DNA from: a virus
Virus record (IMG/VR): IMGVR_UViG_3300021375_000007
Span: 1-64,000 of that record
Strand: one strand, 5' to 3'
Length of the DNA: 64,000 nucleotides
Shown: one piece after another, positions 52,591-61,389 of the stretch
Layout of the letters: each line of letters starts with the position of its first letter
How positions within the stretch are numbered: position 1 is the stretch's first letter
Program-made: the position numbers and the translations under genes
The notes under the pieces: generated by a model
Databases searched by the model: none
What the model saw: only the letters and a program-made list of their open reading frames with translations
Told to the model about the DNA's origin: nothing

Positions 52591-53177
52591 TATTGCTCTT
52601 CATTATCAAATTCATCATCTTCTTCATCACCAAACTCATTCCATCCATCTTCTTCTTCATCATCCCACTCATTCTCCTCTTCTTCTTCATAATCAGAATC
52701 ATAATCGAATAAATCCACATCACTTTTAGTAGTTGGAATCATTTCTACATGACGCACTGCATATTTAAACAATCCTTCAAGAAACTTTTCATATTGCTTA
52801 TCCGTTGTAGTACCTACTACAGCTTTTTCAAGTTTCTTAAATGCATCTTGAATCTGAGGATCAATTTCGTTATGCCTACGTAAGAATGCCATTGCCGGTG
52901 CAGCGGTTTGTGTTCCATATCCTTGATAAAACTTATCACCGTCATTATACCATCGGTAACCGATTCTATTTACAGCACGGACTATCTCACCATTCAGAGT
53001 GCCGGCATTTCCTTGGCCTGGTACTAGCTTGTCAAAATATTTATCTAATTCTTTACCATCTTTGGTATCTCGTGCATATTCCAATAATTGGCGCTTTGTA
53101 TTACCAAATAATCTATTATAGGATTCTGCTAGATTAATTTTTTCAGCTTTAAAATTTTCTATCAAATGTTTTTTCAT
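52587..53177 (-). CDS. Probable internal head protein with acidic tail
   Basis: 196 residues. The N-terminus MKKHLIENFKAEKINLAESY is followed by RDTKDGKELDKYFDKLVPGQ and EIVRAVNRIGYRWYNDGDKF. The last 45 residues are nearly all Asp, Glu, Trp and Gly. The lead helix resembles a capsid-targeting signal. It lies among head genes between the small helical gene and bS21. No known enzyme motif. Confidence 0.55.
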   Translation of the reverse strand: MKKHLIENFKAEKINLAESYNRLFGNTKRQLLEYARDTKDGKELDKYFDKLVPGQGNAGTLNGEIVRAVNRIGYRWYNDGDKFYQGYGTQTAAPAMAFLRRHNEIDPQIQDAFKKLEKAVVGTTTDKQYEKFLEGLFKYAVRHVEMIPTTKSDVDLFDYDSDYEEEEENEWDDEEEDGWNEFGDEEDDEFDNEEQY

Positions 53178-53572
53178 TATAGCGATCCATTAACTTTGTA
53201 ATACTTGTTTAATACTGACCCCATATCTTCATATGCCGATTCTAATCGTTGCTGTAGACCATCCATCTCTCCGGAAGTCTTTTCAAATACTTTATAAGCT
53301 TCTTTTAATTGCTTCATATGACGTGATACAGTAACATTATCAAACCAATGTTCAGATTCTTGAAGAGTTAATTGTTCTGCCGCTTCTATGATATTTGCCA
53401 TATTAGATGCAGTTTCTTTTAATTTATTAGCTCTATATATGTTTTCACCGATAGAATGATAATTAGCAACTGCTTCCATAAAAGCACGTTTTTCATCCGT
53501 ATTCATTTTTGCTGGTTCTTCTTCCTGCAAAAACTTTTCATATAATGCCATTGCTGATTTAGTATCTTTCAT
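53177..53572 (-). CDS. Helical head-region protein, unknown
   Basis: 131 residues from the ATG at 53570-53572, preceded by AGGAG. It is nearly all helix: ALYEKFLQEEEPAKMNTDEK, ANKLKETASNMANIIEAAEQ, MKQLKEAYKVFEKTSGEMDG. Probably an assembly or internal head protein. It starts just after the end of the preceding gene. Confidence 0.55.
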   Translation of the reverse strand: MKDTKSAMALYEKFLQEEEPAKMNTDEKRAFMEAVANYHSIGENIYRANKLKETASNMANIIEAAEQLTLQESEHWFDNVTVSRHMKQLKEAYKVFEKTSGEMDGLQQRLESAYEDMGSVLNKYYKVNGSL

Positions 53573-53573
53573 T

Positions 53574-53891
53574 TTACTCTCCTGTATCACCTATATTGGG
53601 ATCAATGCCTGTCATATCTGGTTCTGTGATTCCTGATTGTGACTTTTTCTTTCTTGTCAAGAATTTAATTGTATTATCTAAGCCTTTCTCCAATGCTCCC
53701 ATATACCGGGAAAATGTAATGAATTGCTGTTCGTTGTTAGCTTCTAGTTCAGTACCAACCTCTTTATGCACTTGCAATAACTCATTATATAAGTCATTAA
53801 ATTTACCAATTGCATAATCATAATCAACTTGCTCGGATAATATCTTAGAATATTCTTCTCGAATAATCTTTCTTAAATCATCTTGCTTCAT
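53574..53891 (-). CDS. Head-region protein with IRE-type N-terminal helix
   Basis: 105 residues. The N-terminus MKQDDLRKIIREEYSKILSE is an amphipathic helix of a type also seen at the start of the gene at 62007-62639. A coiled coil follows (DLYNELLQVHKEVGTELEAN) and the end is Pro-, Gly- and Asp-rich (GIDPNIGDTGE). It may be cleaved and packaged like T4 core proteins. AAGG precedes the start. Confidence 0.55.
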   Translation of the reverse strand: MKQDDLRKIIREEYSKILSEQVDYDYAIGKFNDLYNELLQVHKEVGTELEANNEQQFITFSRYMGALEKGLDNTIKFLTRKKKSQSGITEPDMTGIDPNIGDTGE

Positions 53892-53902
53892 CAGTTACCT
53901 TA

Positions 53903-54316
53903 TTAATATGGTGGTGTTTGTACACCCGGTCCATATTCACCTGGTGCATTAGGTGTAAGCGCATATGGTTGATTAGCTAATATATCAGCAAATGAAGTAC
54001 CACTACTTGCAAATGGATCCATATAATTACCAGTACCTATATCCGGAGATGAATTAATAGGACCATAAAAGCTAACACCGGCTGCACCTGCATTATGCAA
54101 AGACTTTCGGTTATTTATGCTTCTACTTTTAACATTGCCAAAAGCAAAGTTTTTATTTCCTATTCCCCATACACCTGAATCTTTTGGATCATCTCCATCC
54201 GGTCCAGGATTAGAATATCCAACAAGATTAGATACTGTGGTAGCTGGTAACCCGTTTGTTCCTTGCGTATATCCACCGTATAAACTTGTTCCTGCCATTG
54301 CTGCTAAAGATGCCAT
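53903..54316 (-). CDS. Gly/Asn/Ser-rich head-region protein, unknown
   Basis: 137 residues, low in charge. It starts MASLAAMAGTSLYGGYTQGT, continues with GYSNPGPDGDDPKDSGVWGI and ends QPYALTPNAPGEYGPGVQTP. Largely disordered by composition. It sits directly after the prohead protease gene with AAAGGAA before the start. It could be a minor capsid or decoration protein. Confidence 0.5.
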   Translation of the reverse strand: MASLAAMAGTSLYGGYTQGTNGLPATTVSNLVGYSNPGPDGDDPKDSGVWGIGNKNFAFGNVKSRSINNRKSLHNAGAAGVSFYGPINSSPDIGTGNYMDPFASSGTSFADILANQPYALTPNAPGEYGPGVQTPPY

Positions 54317-54317
54317 A

Positions 54318-54929
54318 TTAGAATTCCTTTATTATATCTGTTATCAATCTATTTATAGATAAATATGGATCTACGGTGCTTTTGCTCCCGGCAGATTCAT
54401 TAACCGGTGATAGAAAAGCTCCATGCGTCGATGGATTAGAAACAAAATCAAATCCTATCAATTCAAAGTCAGGCTGTACTTGCAATTCCATTCCGCTACC
54501 AGCTTCTGTCATTACCTCTTTCACTGATCCCATACCTCTAGAAGATATTCCTAATCTGATTCCAGATTTAAATAATTCCTTAAGTATATTACCGGATGGT
54601 GTTGATAATACTTCTACAGTACCTACCAAATCATTTCCAGCCCAATGCATTTCTAATACATTATGTGACACATTATTCAAATTGATAATGTTTGAATCTG
54701 GATGATCTAATTCACCTAAAGCTCTTCGCTCTTTAATAAAGGTATCATATTTAGTAGCTTCACGTTCTAAAATAGATTTCGGATAAACTCTTTCATTCTG
54801 GTTTTTAGCATCCGCTCTTTGTAATGTACCTTTAACAATTAACCGACCACCGTTATTCTCCAAACTTTCATTAATTTGTTGCGGAGATACTTGAAATGGT
54901 ATATAATCTAATATTAATTGCTTTGACAT
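54318..54929 (-). CDS. gp21: Prohead core protease (gp21-like)
   Basis: 203 residues (T4 gp21 has 212). It has the S80 protease pattern: NERVYPKSILEREATKY, LGELDHPDSNIINLNNVSHN with the catalytic His (H76), and GIRLGISSRGMGSVKEV with the catalytic Ser in the SSRG motif near residue 130. A strand with FELIGFDFVSNPSTHGAF follows. It cleaves scaffold and capsid proteins during head maturation. AAAGGA precedes the start. Confidence 0.93.
   Translation of the reverse strand: MSKQLILDYIPFQVSPQQINESLENNGGRLIVKGTLQRADAKNQNERVYPKSILEREATKYDTFIKERRALGELDHPDSNIINLNNVSHNVLEMHWAGNDLVGTVEVLSTPSGNILKELFKSGIRLGISSRGMGSVKEVMTEAGSGMELQVQPDFELIGFDFVSNPSTHGAFLSPVNESAGSKSTVDPYLSINRLITDIIKEF
54350..54366 (-). promoter_or_regulatory. 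Late-type element inside the end of the protease gene
   Basis: Minus strand ATATTTATCTATAAAT, within the last codons of gp21 and about 35 bases before the start of the next gene at 54316. Confidence 0.35.
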
Positions 54930-54938
54930 TTTATTCCT

Positions 54939-55991
54939 TTATTTGGATAATTCTTTTAATCGATTAGATATACGAGTCATTCGTTCATTTATCTTTGCAA
55001 ATCTCTGTCCGGTTGATTTCCAGAAATGAGATGAATCAACACCTGTTTCTTGTTTGAGACGTAAATTGTTATTTACTATCTTTTCCATCTCACTTAACAT
55101 TTTATTAACTTCGGCAATACCTTTGTTAACTTTTTGCTTTGGAGTGGAATTTGGATCTTTTTTATATTCTCTATATGATACTGCTTCATCCAGTTTATTT
55201 AGAATTGGATATAATTCTCTAACCATGGTCGCGTCTTCTGGTATTTCATCTTTACCAACCATTGAGGCGCCAATGTGGTCAGCAACAGCATCAACATTGC
55301 CACCAGTTACCTTAAATCCTAGGTCTTTTAAAATATCTGCAGAAAGTTCTTCGATATCGCCGGATTCAAATTGACTATAGTTGCCTCTATTAAATTCGCG
55401 AATTTTTCTTACTGCTGCCGCTATATCAATATGCACGGCTTCTTTAAGGCCATACATTTCAGCCATCATTTTCTTAAAAGTAGATTTACCTTCCATTGGT
55501 TTGAATATTTTATTTGTTTTTGGAATCTTTTTCCATCCATCAACTTCTACGGTATCTTCATCAGCATCGCCAAATGCATTTGGAGTATCATAGCCTGGTG
55601 CCGAAGCCGTAGTCGACATTTCAGTTACACTTTCTTCTACCCAGGTATTATATCCTGGCTCAAGTATAAATGTATATGTATTGCCATCTCTAAATGTTAC
55701 TTCAACTCTATCATCTGAAATTTGTTTTACTTTTTTAGCTGTACCATAGCCTGGATAATCTTTTCCTGCCATCCATATAGCTACACCCATTCCGGTTATA
55801 TCTTCTTCCTCATCCATTTTAGCTATAGTACCAAAACGCTTATGAAGATATTCATCAGAATCATCTGTATCACCGTCATTATCAATATCCTTGTCTTCAA
55901 GGTTATCGAAATCTGTTACAGCTTCTTCATCATCAATGAAGTCTGCTTTTTCATGTATAAAATATTTTTTCATTTCAGACCTTAAACTCAT
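54939..55991 (-). CDS. Head-region protein with calcium-binding-type loop
   Basis: 350 residues. The N-terminus MSLRSEMKKYFIHEKADFID is followed by a dockerin/EF-hand-like loop DIDNDGDTDDSD (about residues 35-46). Residues about 60-125 form a beta domain (MGVAIWMAGKDYPGYGTAKK, VEVTFRDGNTYTFILEPGYN). The C-terminal third is helical and basic (GIAEVNKMLSEMEKIVNNNL). Similar mixed proteins flank protease genes in marine T4-like phages and are probably internal head proteins. Confidence 0.55.
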   Translation of the reverse strand: MSLRSEMKKYFIHEKADFIDDEEAVTDFDNLEDKDIDNDGDTDDSDEYLHKRFGTIAKMDEEEDITGMGVAIWMAGKDYPGYGTAKKVKQISDDRVEVTFRDGNTYTFILEPGYNTWVEESVTEMSTTASAPGYDTPNAFGDADEDTVEVDGWKKIPKTNKIFKPMEGKSTFKKMMAEMYGLKEAVHIDIAAAVRKIREFNRGNYSQFESGDIEELSADILKDLGFKVTGGNVDAVADHIGASMVGKDEIPEDATMVRELYPILNKLDEAVSYREYKKDPNSTPKQKVNKGIAEVNKMLSEMEKIVNNNLRLKQETGVDSSHFWKSTGQRFAKINERMTRISNRLKELSK

Positions 55992-56302
55992 TGTTGTCTT
56001 TTAAATGTAAATACATCGCCTGTATCTGCTACTATTTTACTTGGCGTAATATCATAAATAGTACCTACAACTAAATCATTGCCATCAATAGTAGCACCAC
56101 CAGCGACATGAATTTTAGTAGCGGCTACATTTGCAGCATTGCCAATTAAAACAGCACCATATCCATAATTAGAGCCGGTAAAGTTAACTGTTGCTCCTGA
56201 TGCTACCTTTAAGGCTGAATGATACTTGCCTGGAAATCCTAACCTATCAAATTGGTTTTTATCTGTTGCCACTGGATTATATGGTCCTGGATTATTTGCC
56301 AT
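55988..56302 (-). CDS. Small beta-rich protein, possible head decoration protein
   Basis: 104 residues. MANNPGPYNPVATDKNQFDR is followed by Gly- and Ala-rich beta sequence (KVASGATVNFTGSNYGYGAV, VAGGATIDGNDLVVGTIYDI). No charged helices. The fold impression is a small beta barrel or jelly-roll, as in head decoration proteins. A strong AAAAGGAG lies before the start. The role is inferred from composition and location. Confidence 0.5.
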   Translation of the reverse strand: MANNPGPYNPVATDKNQFDRLGFPGKYHSALKVASGATVNFTGSNYGYGAVLIGNAANVAATKIHVAGGATIDGNDLVVGTIYDITPSKIVADTGDVFTFKRQQ

Positions 56303-57140
56303 TCTGAACTCCTTTTAATTGATCGATTAATTCATAATATCGAAGCATTGTAAGTATATGCTTGTCTTGAATAGTTTTAATATCATTCATTCCACTAACC
56401 ATATTGGTTACTTCCTGTAATTTAATCTTAACTACCTTAGATGGAATTGTACTATTCAATGTATTTAGATTTTCAACAATTACTGGAATTTGGTTTTTAA
56501 CCTTATCTAGCAATGCAGGAGAATTATTAACTGAATTAACATATTCTTTTAATAGTTCTTTTTGATCTACATTTAATCCAGAATACTTTTCATTGAACCT
56601 ATCAACTACAATTTTAGATGCAAGCTTCCGTACTACCGGATCTTCTTTAGTAAATGATTCATTAACTGGTATGGATTCTTTTTCTTTACGAATTACATAT
56701 TCAATTATCATACCTTGACATCTAGTAATCTCTGCAGGGGAATCGGCAATATTATATTCAAATAATTTATAAATACTTGCATTCAATTTATAGTTTGAAA
56801 TACGTGCATTTATAAAGTTTTCAAATACCAATTTGTTTTTAATATCACGAATCAAATTATATTTTGATCTACGCAATGTTGTTTCATTTAATTGCTTGCG
56901 TGATTGAACTGCGGCTGATAAAAATCTAGTAGCTTGTGCTTCGGCCACGAATCTTTCTTCGGCTAATGTACGGTATAGTGATAATTCCTTATATAATTCC
57001 GTACCTTCTCTGAAATGTTTCTTTAAAAGTACTATTGCCGGCGAGTCACGATTCTCCATCGTATCGGCAGCAACTTGACGTACTAACAGTTCAAAAAGAA
57101 TAGCAGTATTCTTTACTTTAGAATGTTTTAATGAATTCAT
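56292..57140 (-). CDS. Helical prohead-region protein, unknown
   Basis: 282 residues, highly helical and basic at the start: LKHSKVKNTAILFELLVRQV, then EATRFLSAAVQSRKQ-like and TLRRSKYNLIRDIKNKLVFE, then NQIPVIVENLNTLNSTIPSK. Proteins with this start are found between portal and protease genes in large marine myophages, without a known function. They may belong to the prohead core. GGAAG lies before the start. Confidence 0.55.
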   Translation of the reverse strand: MNSLKHSKVKNTAILFELLVRQVAADTMENRDSPAIVLLKKHFREGTELYKELSLYRTLAEERFVAEAQATRFLSAAVQSRKQLNETTLRRSKYNLIRDIKNKLVFENFINARISNYKLNASIYKLFEYNIADSPAEITRCQGMIIEYVIRKEKESIPVNESFTKEDPVVRKLASKIVVDRFNEKYSGLNVDQKELLKEYVNSVNNSPALLDKVKNQIPVIVENLNTLNSTIPSKVVKIKLQEVTNMVSGMNDIKTIQDKHILTMLRYYELIDQLKGVQNGK

Positions 57141-57164
57141 TCAAATCTTCCATTTTTCTGAGCA

Positions 57165-57178
57165 TTTTTAATAAATAT
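57165..57178 (-). promoter_or_regulatory. Late-type element before 56292-57140 gene
   Basis: Minus strand ATATTTATTAAAAA, about 25 bases before the start codon. Confidence 0.4.
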
Positions 57179-57188
57179 AGAACACATA

Positions 57189-59060
57189 CTATTTCACTGT
57201 TTTTTCGTCTTCAATTAAATTACTCTCGTCTAATAATGTACCATTATCATTATCAGAAGATTTGTCTTTAAGACTTTCATTTAATATTTGCTTACTTTTT
57301 AAACTAGTTGGTAATGTACTTATAAATGATGATATATCTTTCTGTTCCGTGCTTAAAGCACTACCACCTTTGAAATCCGAGGTAGTTGAAAAGTCAGGGG
57401 CAGCTTTATCTTTAACACCAAATGGATCTCTACCAAATGCATCTTTATGCTTGCCCCAAGTTCCATATTCTTTTGGACGGCCAGGTCCTGCTTCATTGTT
57501 ATCAGGCATACCTGGTAGATTGGCACTTGTTGCTGTATGCATGGTGGCTATATCATGTGGTGTACCAAAGCTCATATTTGTTTTCTTAGGATCATTTCCT
57601 TCGCTGCTTATTTGCTCTCTTCGGAAGCGTTCTTTAAGATCTTCTATTACCTGGTCTTGTTCGTTCTTCCATTCATCCTCAGACATATCAAATATATTTT
57701 CATATATCCATTGTTCTGAGAACATATTAAGTTCAATTAAATTAGCAGCCAACCCTTGACGCTCATTCATTAATTCAACTTTTTGCTTCTCATATATAAT
57801 TGAAGGACTAGTTAAATGTAATTCAAAATCAATTAATTCTTCATCTTGAAATCCTTGACTATATAAATGAACAATTGCTATCTTAGTTAGTTCTGAAATA
57901 AAGATTCTTTGAATCCTTTCAATTGTACGTGCAAATCGAATATCTTCTGCGGCTAATGTTGCTTTTCCTTCAACACCTTCGTCATATCCTAAGAATGCTT
58001 TTGGTATTTTAAGAGCTGACATCATCTTGTTACGTAAATATTCTATATCATCAATCTGACCATCATTTGATAAGCCTTGCAATGATTCAATACGTGTTCC
58101 AGACTCTCCACCTCTTACCGGAAGATAAAAATCTTCAAGCATATTCATCAAATTGAATTTAAGATTATATTCACCTGTCTGTTCATCGATATACGGAGTC
58201 TTTTTCATTTTGTTCATGATATTCTGCATATGAGAATCAACTTCGTTAGGCGGTATATTACCTACATCAATATAAAACAATCTTCTTTCTGGGGCTCTCA
58301 TTATTCTATGCAAGAGCATTGCATCTTCCATTAATATCAATTGCTTGAATACTTTTCGAGCACCTTCAATCATTGATTTACCATATGGTAAGAAATTAGC
58401 ATCTGATAGTAATCTGAAGTGAGCTACTTCATATGGTTCTAATTCATTCTTCTGTGATACTGAATATGAATTAACTGTTTGCAATGTAAATCTATATGCA
58501 TATGGATTATCAGGATCATATCCTTCTTCACGAACTACTTCATAAGATGACATAGGAGTTACATTAATAATTCCTATTTCCGGCTCGATATCTAAATGCA
58601 AATAAAAATCACCATATTTACATGCATTTCGTACCCATGGCCATAAATTGTATTCAATATTTAAAATATCATAAAACAAGTTATGTAGTATTTTTTGTAT
58701 CTTAGCATTATTAGTCTTAATACCTAATACATCATTTTCAACATTCTTTACTGTAGATTCATCTGCATATACATCTAATGCAGAGGCTATAATAGGATCT
58801 AAGTCCATTGCCTCATATTCAGTATATAATTCTGTTCTATTAGATTGAAAACTATATCCGGTACCATTATAAGTACTATACCGGCCTGATTTCTGCTGTA
58901 CTCCGGCGAATCGATCTGCATATCGACTATTATTAGCATTACCTGCTGATTGTAATCGGTTACTGTCTACGACCTTTAATCGATCCTTACCTAACCGACG
59001 AACTACTACATTTGTAGAAAATAGTCGTTCTAGTCTTTTAAAAAATGATTTATCTGCCAT
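57189..59060 (-). CDS. gp20: Portal protein (gp20-like)
   Basis: 623 residues, larger than T4 gp20 (524). It has FFKRLERLFSTNVVVRRLGK near the start, then YTEYEAMDLDPIIASALDVY, ADESTVKN, VAHFRLLSDANFLPYGKSMI, EGARKVFKQLILMEDAMLLH and RAPERRLFYIDVGNIPPNEV. These are typical T4-type portal segments. A C-terminal extension of about 100 residues is Gly- and Lys-rich and likely disordered. It forms the 12-fold ring for DNA entry. Confidence 0.94.
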   Translation of the reverse strand: MADKSFFKRLERLFSTNVVVRRLGKDRLKVVDSNRLQSAGNANNSRYADRFAGVQQKSGRYSTYNGTGYSFQSNRTELYTEYEAMDLDPIIASALDVYADESTVKNVENDVLGIKTNNAKIQKILHNLFYDILNIEYNLWPWVRNACKYGDFYLHLDIEPEIGIINVTPMSSYEVVREEGYDPDNPYAYRFTLQTVNSYSVSQKNELEPYEVAHFRLLSDANFLPYGKSMIEGARKVFKQLILMEDAMLLHRIMRAPERRLFYIDVGNIPPNEVDSHMQNIMNKMKKTPYIDEQTGEYNLKFNLMNMLEDFYLPVRGGESGTRIESLQGLSNDGQIDDIEYLRNKMMSALKIPKAFLGYDEGVEGKATLAAEDIRFARTIERIQRIFISELTKIAIVHLYSQGFQDEELIDFELHLTSPSIIYEKQKVELMNERQGLAANLIELNMFSEQWIYENIFDMSEDEWKNEQDQVIEDLKERFRREQISSEGNDPKKTNMSFGTPHDIATMHTATSANLPGMPDNNEAGPGRPKEYGTWGKHKDAFGRDPFGVKDKAAPDFSTTSDFKGGSALSTEQKDISSFISTLPTSLKSKQILNESLKDKSSDNDNGTLLDESNLIEDEKTVK

Positions 59061-59070
59061 TATCTCGTTG

Positions 59071-59084
59071 TTTTATATAAATAT
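59071..59084 (-). promoter_or_regulatory. Late-type element before portal gene
   Basis: Minus strand ATATTTATATAAAA, then CAACGAGATA and the start codon. It overlaps the end of the terminase gene region. Confidence 0.5.
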
Positions 59085-59087
59085 TAA

Positions 59088-60668
59088 CTATTCTAATAAC
59101 CAGTTAAGATTATCATTATCTTTATCTCCAGATTGCCATTCCCAGCCTTGCGCGGTACCAGTTTTGCTAGAATATACTCCAGAATTTGATTTGCCAAAAT
59201 GGCCTAAAGCCTTACGTGATAAATCTAATCCTTGTTGCTTTAATCGTAATGCAGTATCTCGTATCCATAATGCAATTCCTAAGGACATAACTAAATCATC
59301 ATTATAACCTCGCTGAGCTTCTGCTCTAGAACCATTCCATATAAATGTAAACAATTCATCGATGCATCTATTTGAATGTACTACAATACCCTTTTCTCTG
59401 AAATATGTTTCTAATTTAGAAAGTAGCAATGGACGAGTTTTTGTCGTAGTTGAAAATCCAGGTACCATTTGTGATTTACTTTTGAGGTCATATCCTTTTC
59501 GTAAATGCACATTTTCATCTACATATGCATCTTGCTTGTAAGAATAATATAAATTATCATATCCTTTATCAATAGCAACTTGAATTGTCGCCCATCCAAT
59601 ATTATTGTTCTCAATAACTAATAACGCATTATTCCATTCAGTTGCAACTCCAATAAGCATATTACCATATTCGGTAGTACCTATCTTTCCTTTGTATTCT
59701 GCAACTTGCCGGACTTCATCTATATCAATTACATGAAACGCGCTGTAATCACTACCATCACCTCGAGCCACGTCAGCAACCACTGCGTATGATTTTGAAT
59801 AGTTCGGGTAATCCCATAACCAATAGTTTCCATCAAATCCTCTTTTTTCTATAGGGTCTTTTGTATATGTTTCTTTATACCACTGTAACAATGTACCGTC
59901 GATTACGGTATGGCCAGAAGAAACAAAATCACAATCACATTCCTGTGCTGCCATTTTCTCGCCTAAGAGCTGATCTTGTTCTGCTCTCCAAGTTTCATCT
60001 CGGTCCGGATGCATTGACCAATGTAATTCTATAGGTAAGAATTGCCCACCACTCTGAGCATCAACCCATGTTTTATGAAACCAATTACCGGTACCGTTAG
60101 GAGTAGATAATGCAATACAGCCACCACCAGTTGCTAACGTTTGTTGTGCCGCGGTCCATATCTCATCGATATTTTTAATAAATGCAGCCTCATCTAATAC
60201 TAGTAATGATAAGGCTTCTGATCTACCTGAGGTGCCTGATGATGATACGGCCTTTACTTGAGAACCATTTTTAAATCGTAAACTTAATTTGTTATTTTCA
60301 ACCAATCCACCTTGTAACCATTTTGGTAAATTATCATGCATTACCTGTATCTTAGTTACAAGATTTTTTGCAACATCTTTCGTGGTTGCAATTACTAGCA
60401 CATTGAAATCTGATTTAAAAAGCATTGACCATAAAATATAGCCAGCCGTTAATGTTGATATTCCTAATTGTCTAGATTTAAGAATAATTGAATATCGAGA
60501 ATCTCGTAATTCTGTTAATGATTGCTCTTGGAATGGATATAAATGAAAATAGGTTTTACCTCTGGTAGGATGTTGTATAATACAATACTTTTTCATGAAA
60601 TGTGCAGGATCTATTGCACATCGTTTAAACTCATCCTGTATTATTTCTCGTATTGATTTCTTGGCCAT
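59088..60668 (-). CDS. gp17: Terminase large subunit (gp17-like)
   Basis: 526 residues. ATPase: a variant Walker A, KSRQLGISTLTAG (residues 64-76), Walker B LLVLDEAAF (D159, E160), and coupling motif IALSTPNGTGNWFHKT. Nuclease: AVVADVARGDGSDYSAFHVI, IENNNIGWATIQ and the C-terminal acidic site at YNDDLVMSLGIAL. The classical Walker Lys after the Gly is Ile; the Lys lies earlier, as in several phage terminases. It packages DNA through the portal. An early-type box lies nine bases before the ATG. Confidence 0.95.
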   Translation of the reverse strand: MAKKSIREIIQDEFKRCAIDPAHFMKKYCIIQHPTRGKTYFHLYPFQEQSLTELRDSRYSIILKSRQLGISTLTAGYILWSMLFKSDFNVLVIATTKDVAKNLVTKIQVMHDNLPKWLQGGLVENNKLSLRFKNGSQVKAVSSSGTSGRSEALSLLVLDEAAFIKNIDEIWTAAQQTLATGGGCIALSTPNGTGNWFHKTWVDAQSGGQFLPIELHWSMHPDRDETWRAEQDQLLGEKMAAQECDCDFVSSGHTVIDGTLLQWYKETYTKDPIEKRGFDGNYWLWDYPNYSKSYAVVADVARGDGSDYSAFHVIDIDEVRQVAEYKGKIGTTEYGNMLIGVATEWNNALLVIENNNIGWATIQVAIDKGYDNLYYSYKQDAYVDENVHLRKGYDLKSKSQMVPGFSTTTKTRPLLLSKLETYFREKGIVVHSNRCIDELFTFIWNGSRAEAQRGYNDDLVMSLGIALWIRDTALRLKQQGLDLSRKALGHFGKSNSGVYSSKTGTAQGWEWQSGDKDNDNLNWLLE

Positions 60669-60677
60669 AAAGTACTT

Positions 60678-60710
60678 TTAATATAAGAAAAATTAAAGTG
60701 ATAACCAAAT
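60678..60710 (-). promoter_or_regulatory. Early-type promoter before terminase gene
   Basis: Minus strand TTTGG, 19 bases, TATATTAA, then AAGTACTTT and the start codon. It shares the TTTTTCTTATATTAAA stretch with the promoter at 2527. Confidence 0.5.
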
Positions 60711-61112
60711 AATTGCCGCAATTGAACCAATTGCTATTGTGGTACCACTAGCTATAATTGCAATACGCTTTCGTCGCTCTTTTTTTGCTTTAACTAGATA
60801 TAATTTAATTTGATCATCCTTTACATCTATTAGATCATTCAAATCATTTACTTCATACTTATATCTACGTATAACACCTTTATAATTAATTATTACACTA
60901 TCCTTTTCTAATAGTTGAGCATCCTTAAGTGTTACAATTTTTCGAGTTGCGAGTAATTCAGCCTTACAAAAATCCCCAGACTTTATATCTTGTATAGCAC
61001 TTATAAGATATGATTTAGGTAAACAAATAATTGTATCATTTACCGTAACGCTTTGCGAAAAACTCTGAAATGTCGTTAGTATTAAAATTACTAATAGTTT
61101 CCAATGTTTCAT
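60693..61112 (-). CDS. Signal-peptide protein with C-terminal membrane anchor, possible spanin partner
   Basis: 139 residues from the ATG at 61110-61112, which has a perfect AAGGAGG. The signal peptide MKHWKLLVILILTTFQSFS is cleaved before QSVT. A coiled-coil middle follows (VNDLNDLIDVKDDQIKLYLV), then a basic patch KKERRKR and a membrane helix IAIIASGTTIAIGSIAAIIW. It overlaps the preceding gene by 77 bases in another frame, as Rz/Rz1 pairs do. No lipobox is seen, so the spanin idea is tentative. Confidence 0.6.
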   Translation of the reverse strand: MKHWKLLVILILTTFQSFSQSVTVNDTIICLPKSYLISAIQDIKSGDFCKAELLATRKIVTLKDAQLLEKDSVIINYKGVIRRYKYEVNDLNDLIDVKDDQIKLYLVKAKKERRKRIAIIASGTTIAIGSIAAIIWLSL

Positions 61113-61389
61113 TATAATCCTCCTTAAGGTCATTAATAACGATTTGTGTACTATCAATGCTATATTGTAATTTTGTTATAGATTGATTAAGGCTATCAAT
61201 ATTTTGAAAATATTTAGCACGTGCCACTTCATGCGATTGTATTACTACGTTTAGGCTATCTACTTTTTGCTGTAATTTATATTCTTTTACAGCATCTGCC
61301 GGAGATGGCCTTGTTATAATTGTCATTATTAATATTAGTAGTAATACGGCAATTGTTATAACGTGCCAATATTGCTTAACTAATGTCAT
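61036..61389 (-). CDS. Membrane-anchored coiled-coil protein, possible i-spanin (Rz-like)
   Basis: 117 residues. An N-terminal membrane helix HVITIAVLLLILIMTIIT is followed by a long coiled coil (QQKVDSLNVVIQSHEVARAK, NIDSLNQSITKLQYSIDSTQ, NDLKEDYNETLETISNFN). This is the layout of Rz-like inner-membrane spanins, which act in the last step of lysis. The reading frame of its last 25 codons overlaps the next gene. AGAGGA precedes the start. No holin or endolysin was seen nearby. Confidence 0.55.
   Translation of the reverse strand: MTLVKQYWHVITIAVLLLILIMTIITRPSPADAVKEYKLQQKVDSLNVVIQSHEVARAKYFQNIDSLNQSITKLQYSIDSTQIVINDLKEDYNETLETISNFNTNDISEFFAKRYGK

Noticed and set aside
37813-59084. TATAAATA sequences on the plus strand that look exactly like T4 late promoters
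   Set aside because: No plausible plus-strand genes follow them, and each sits in the leader of a minus-strand gene. I treat them as part of the minus-strand element instead.
59088-60668. Broken terminase because Walker A lacks the usual Lys
   Set aside because: The KSRQLGIS form occurs in other phage terminases, and Walker B and the nuclease site are intact.
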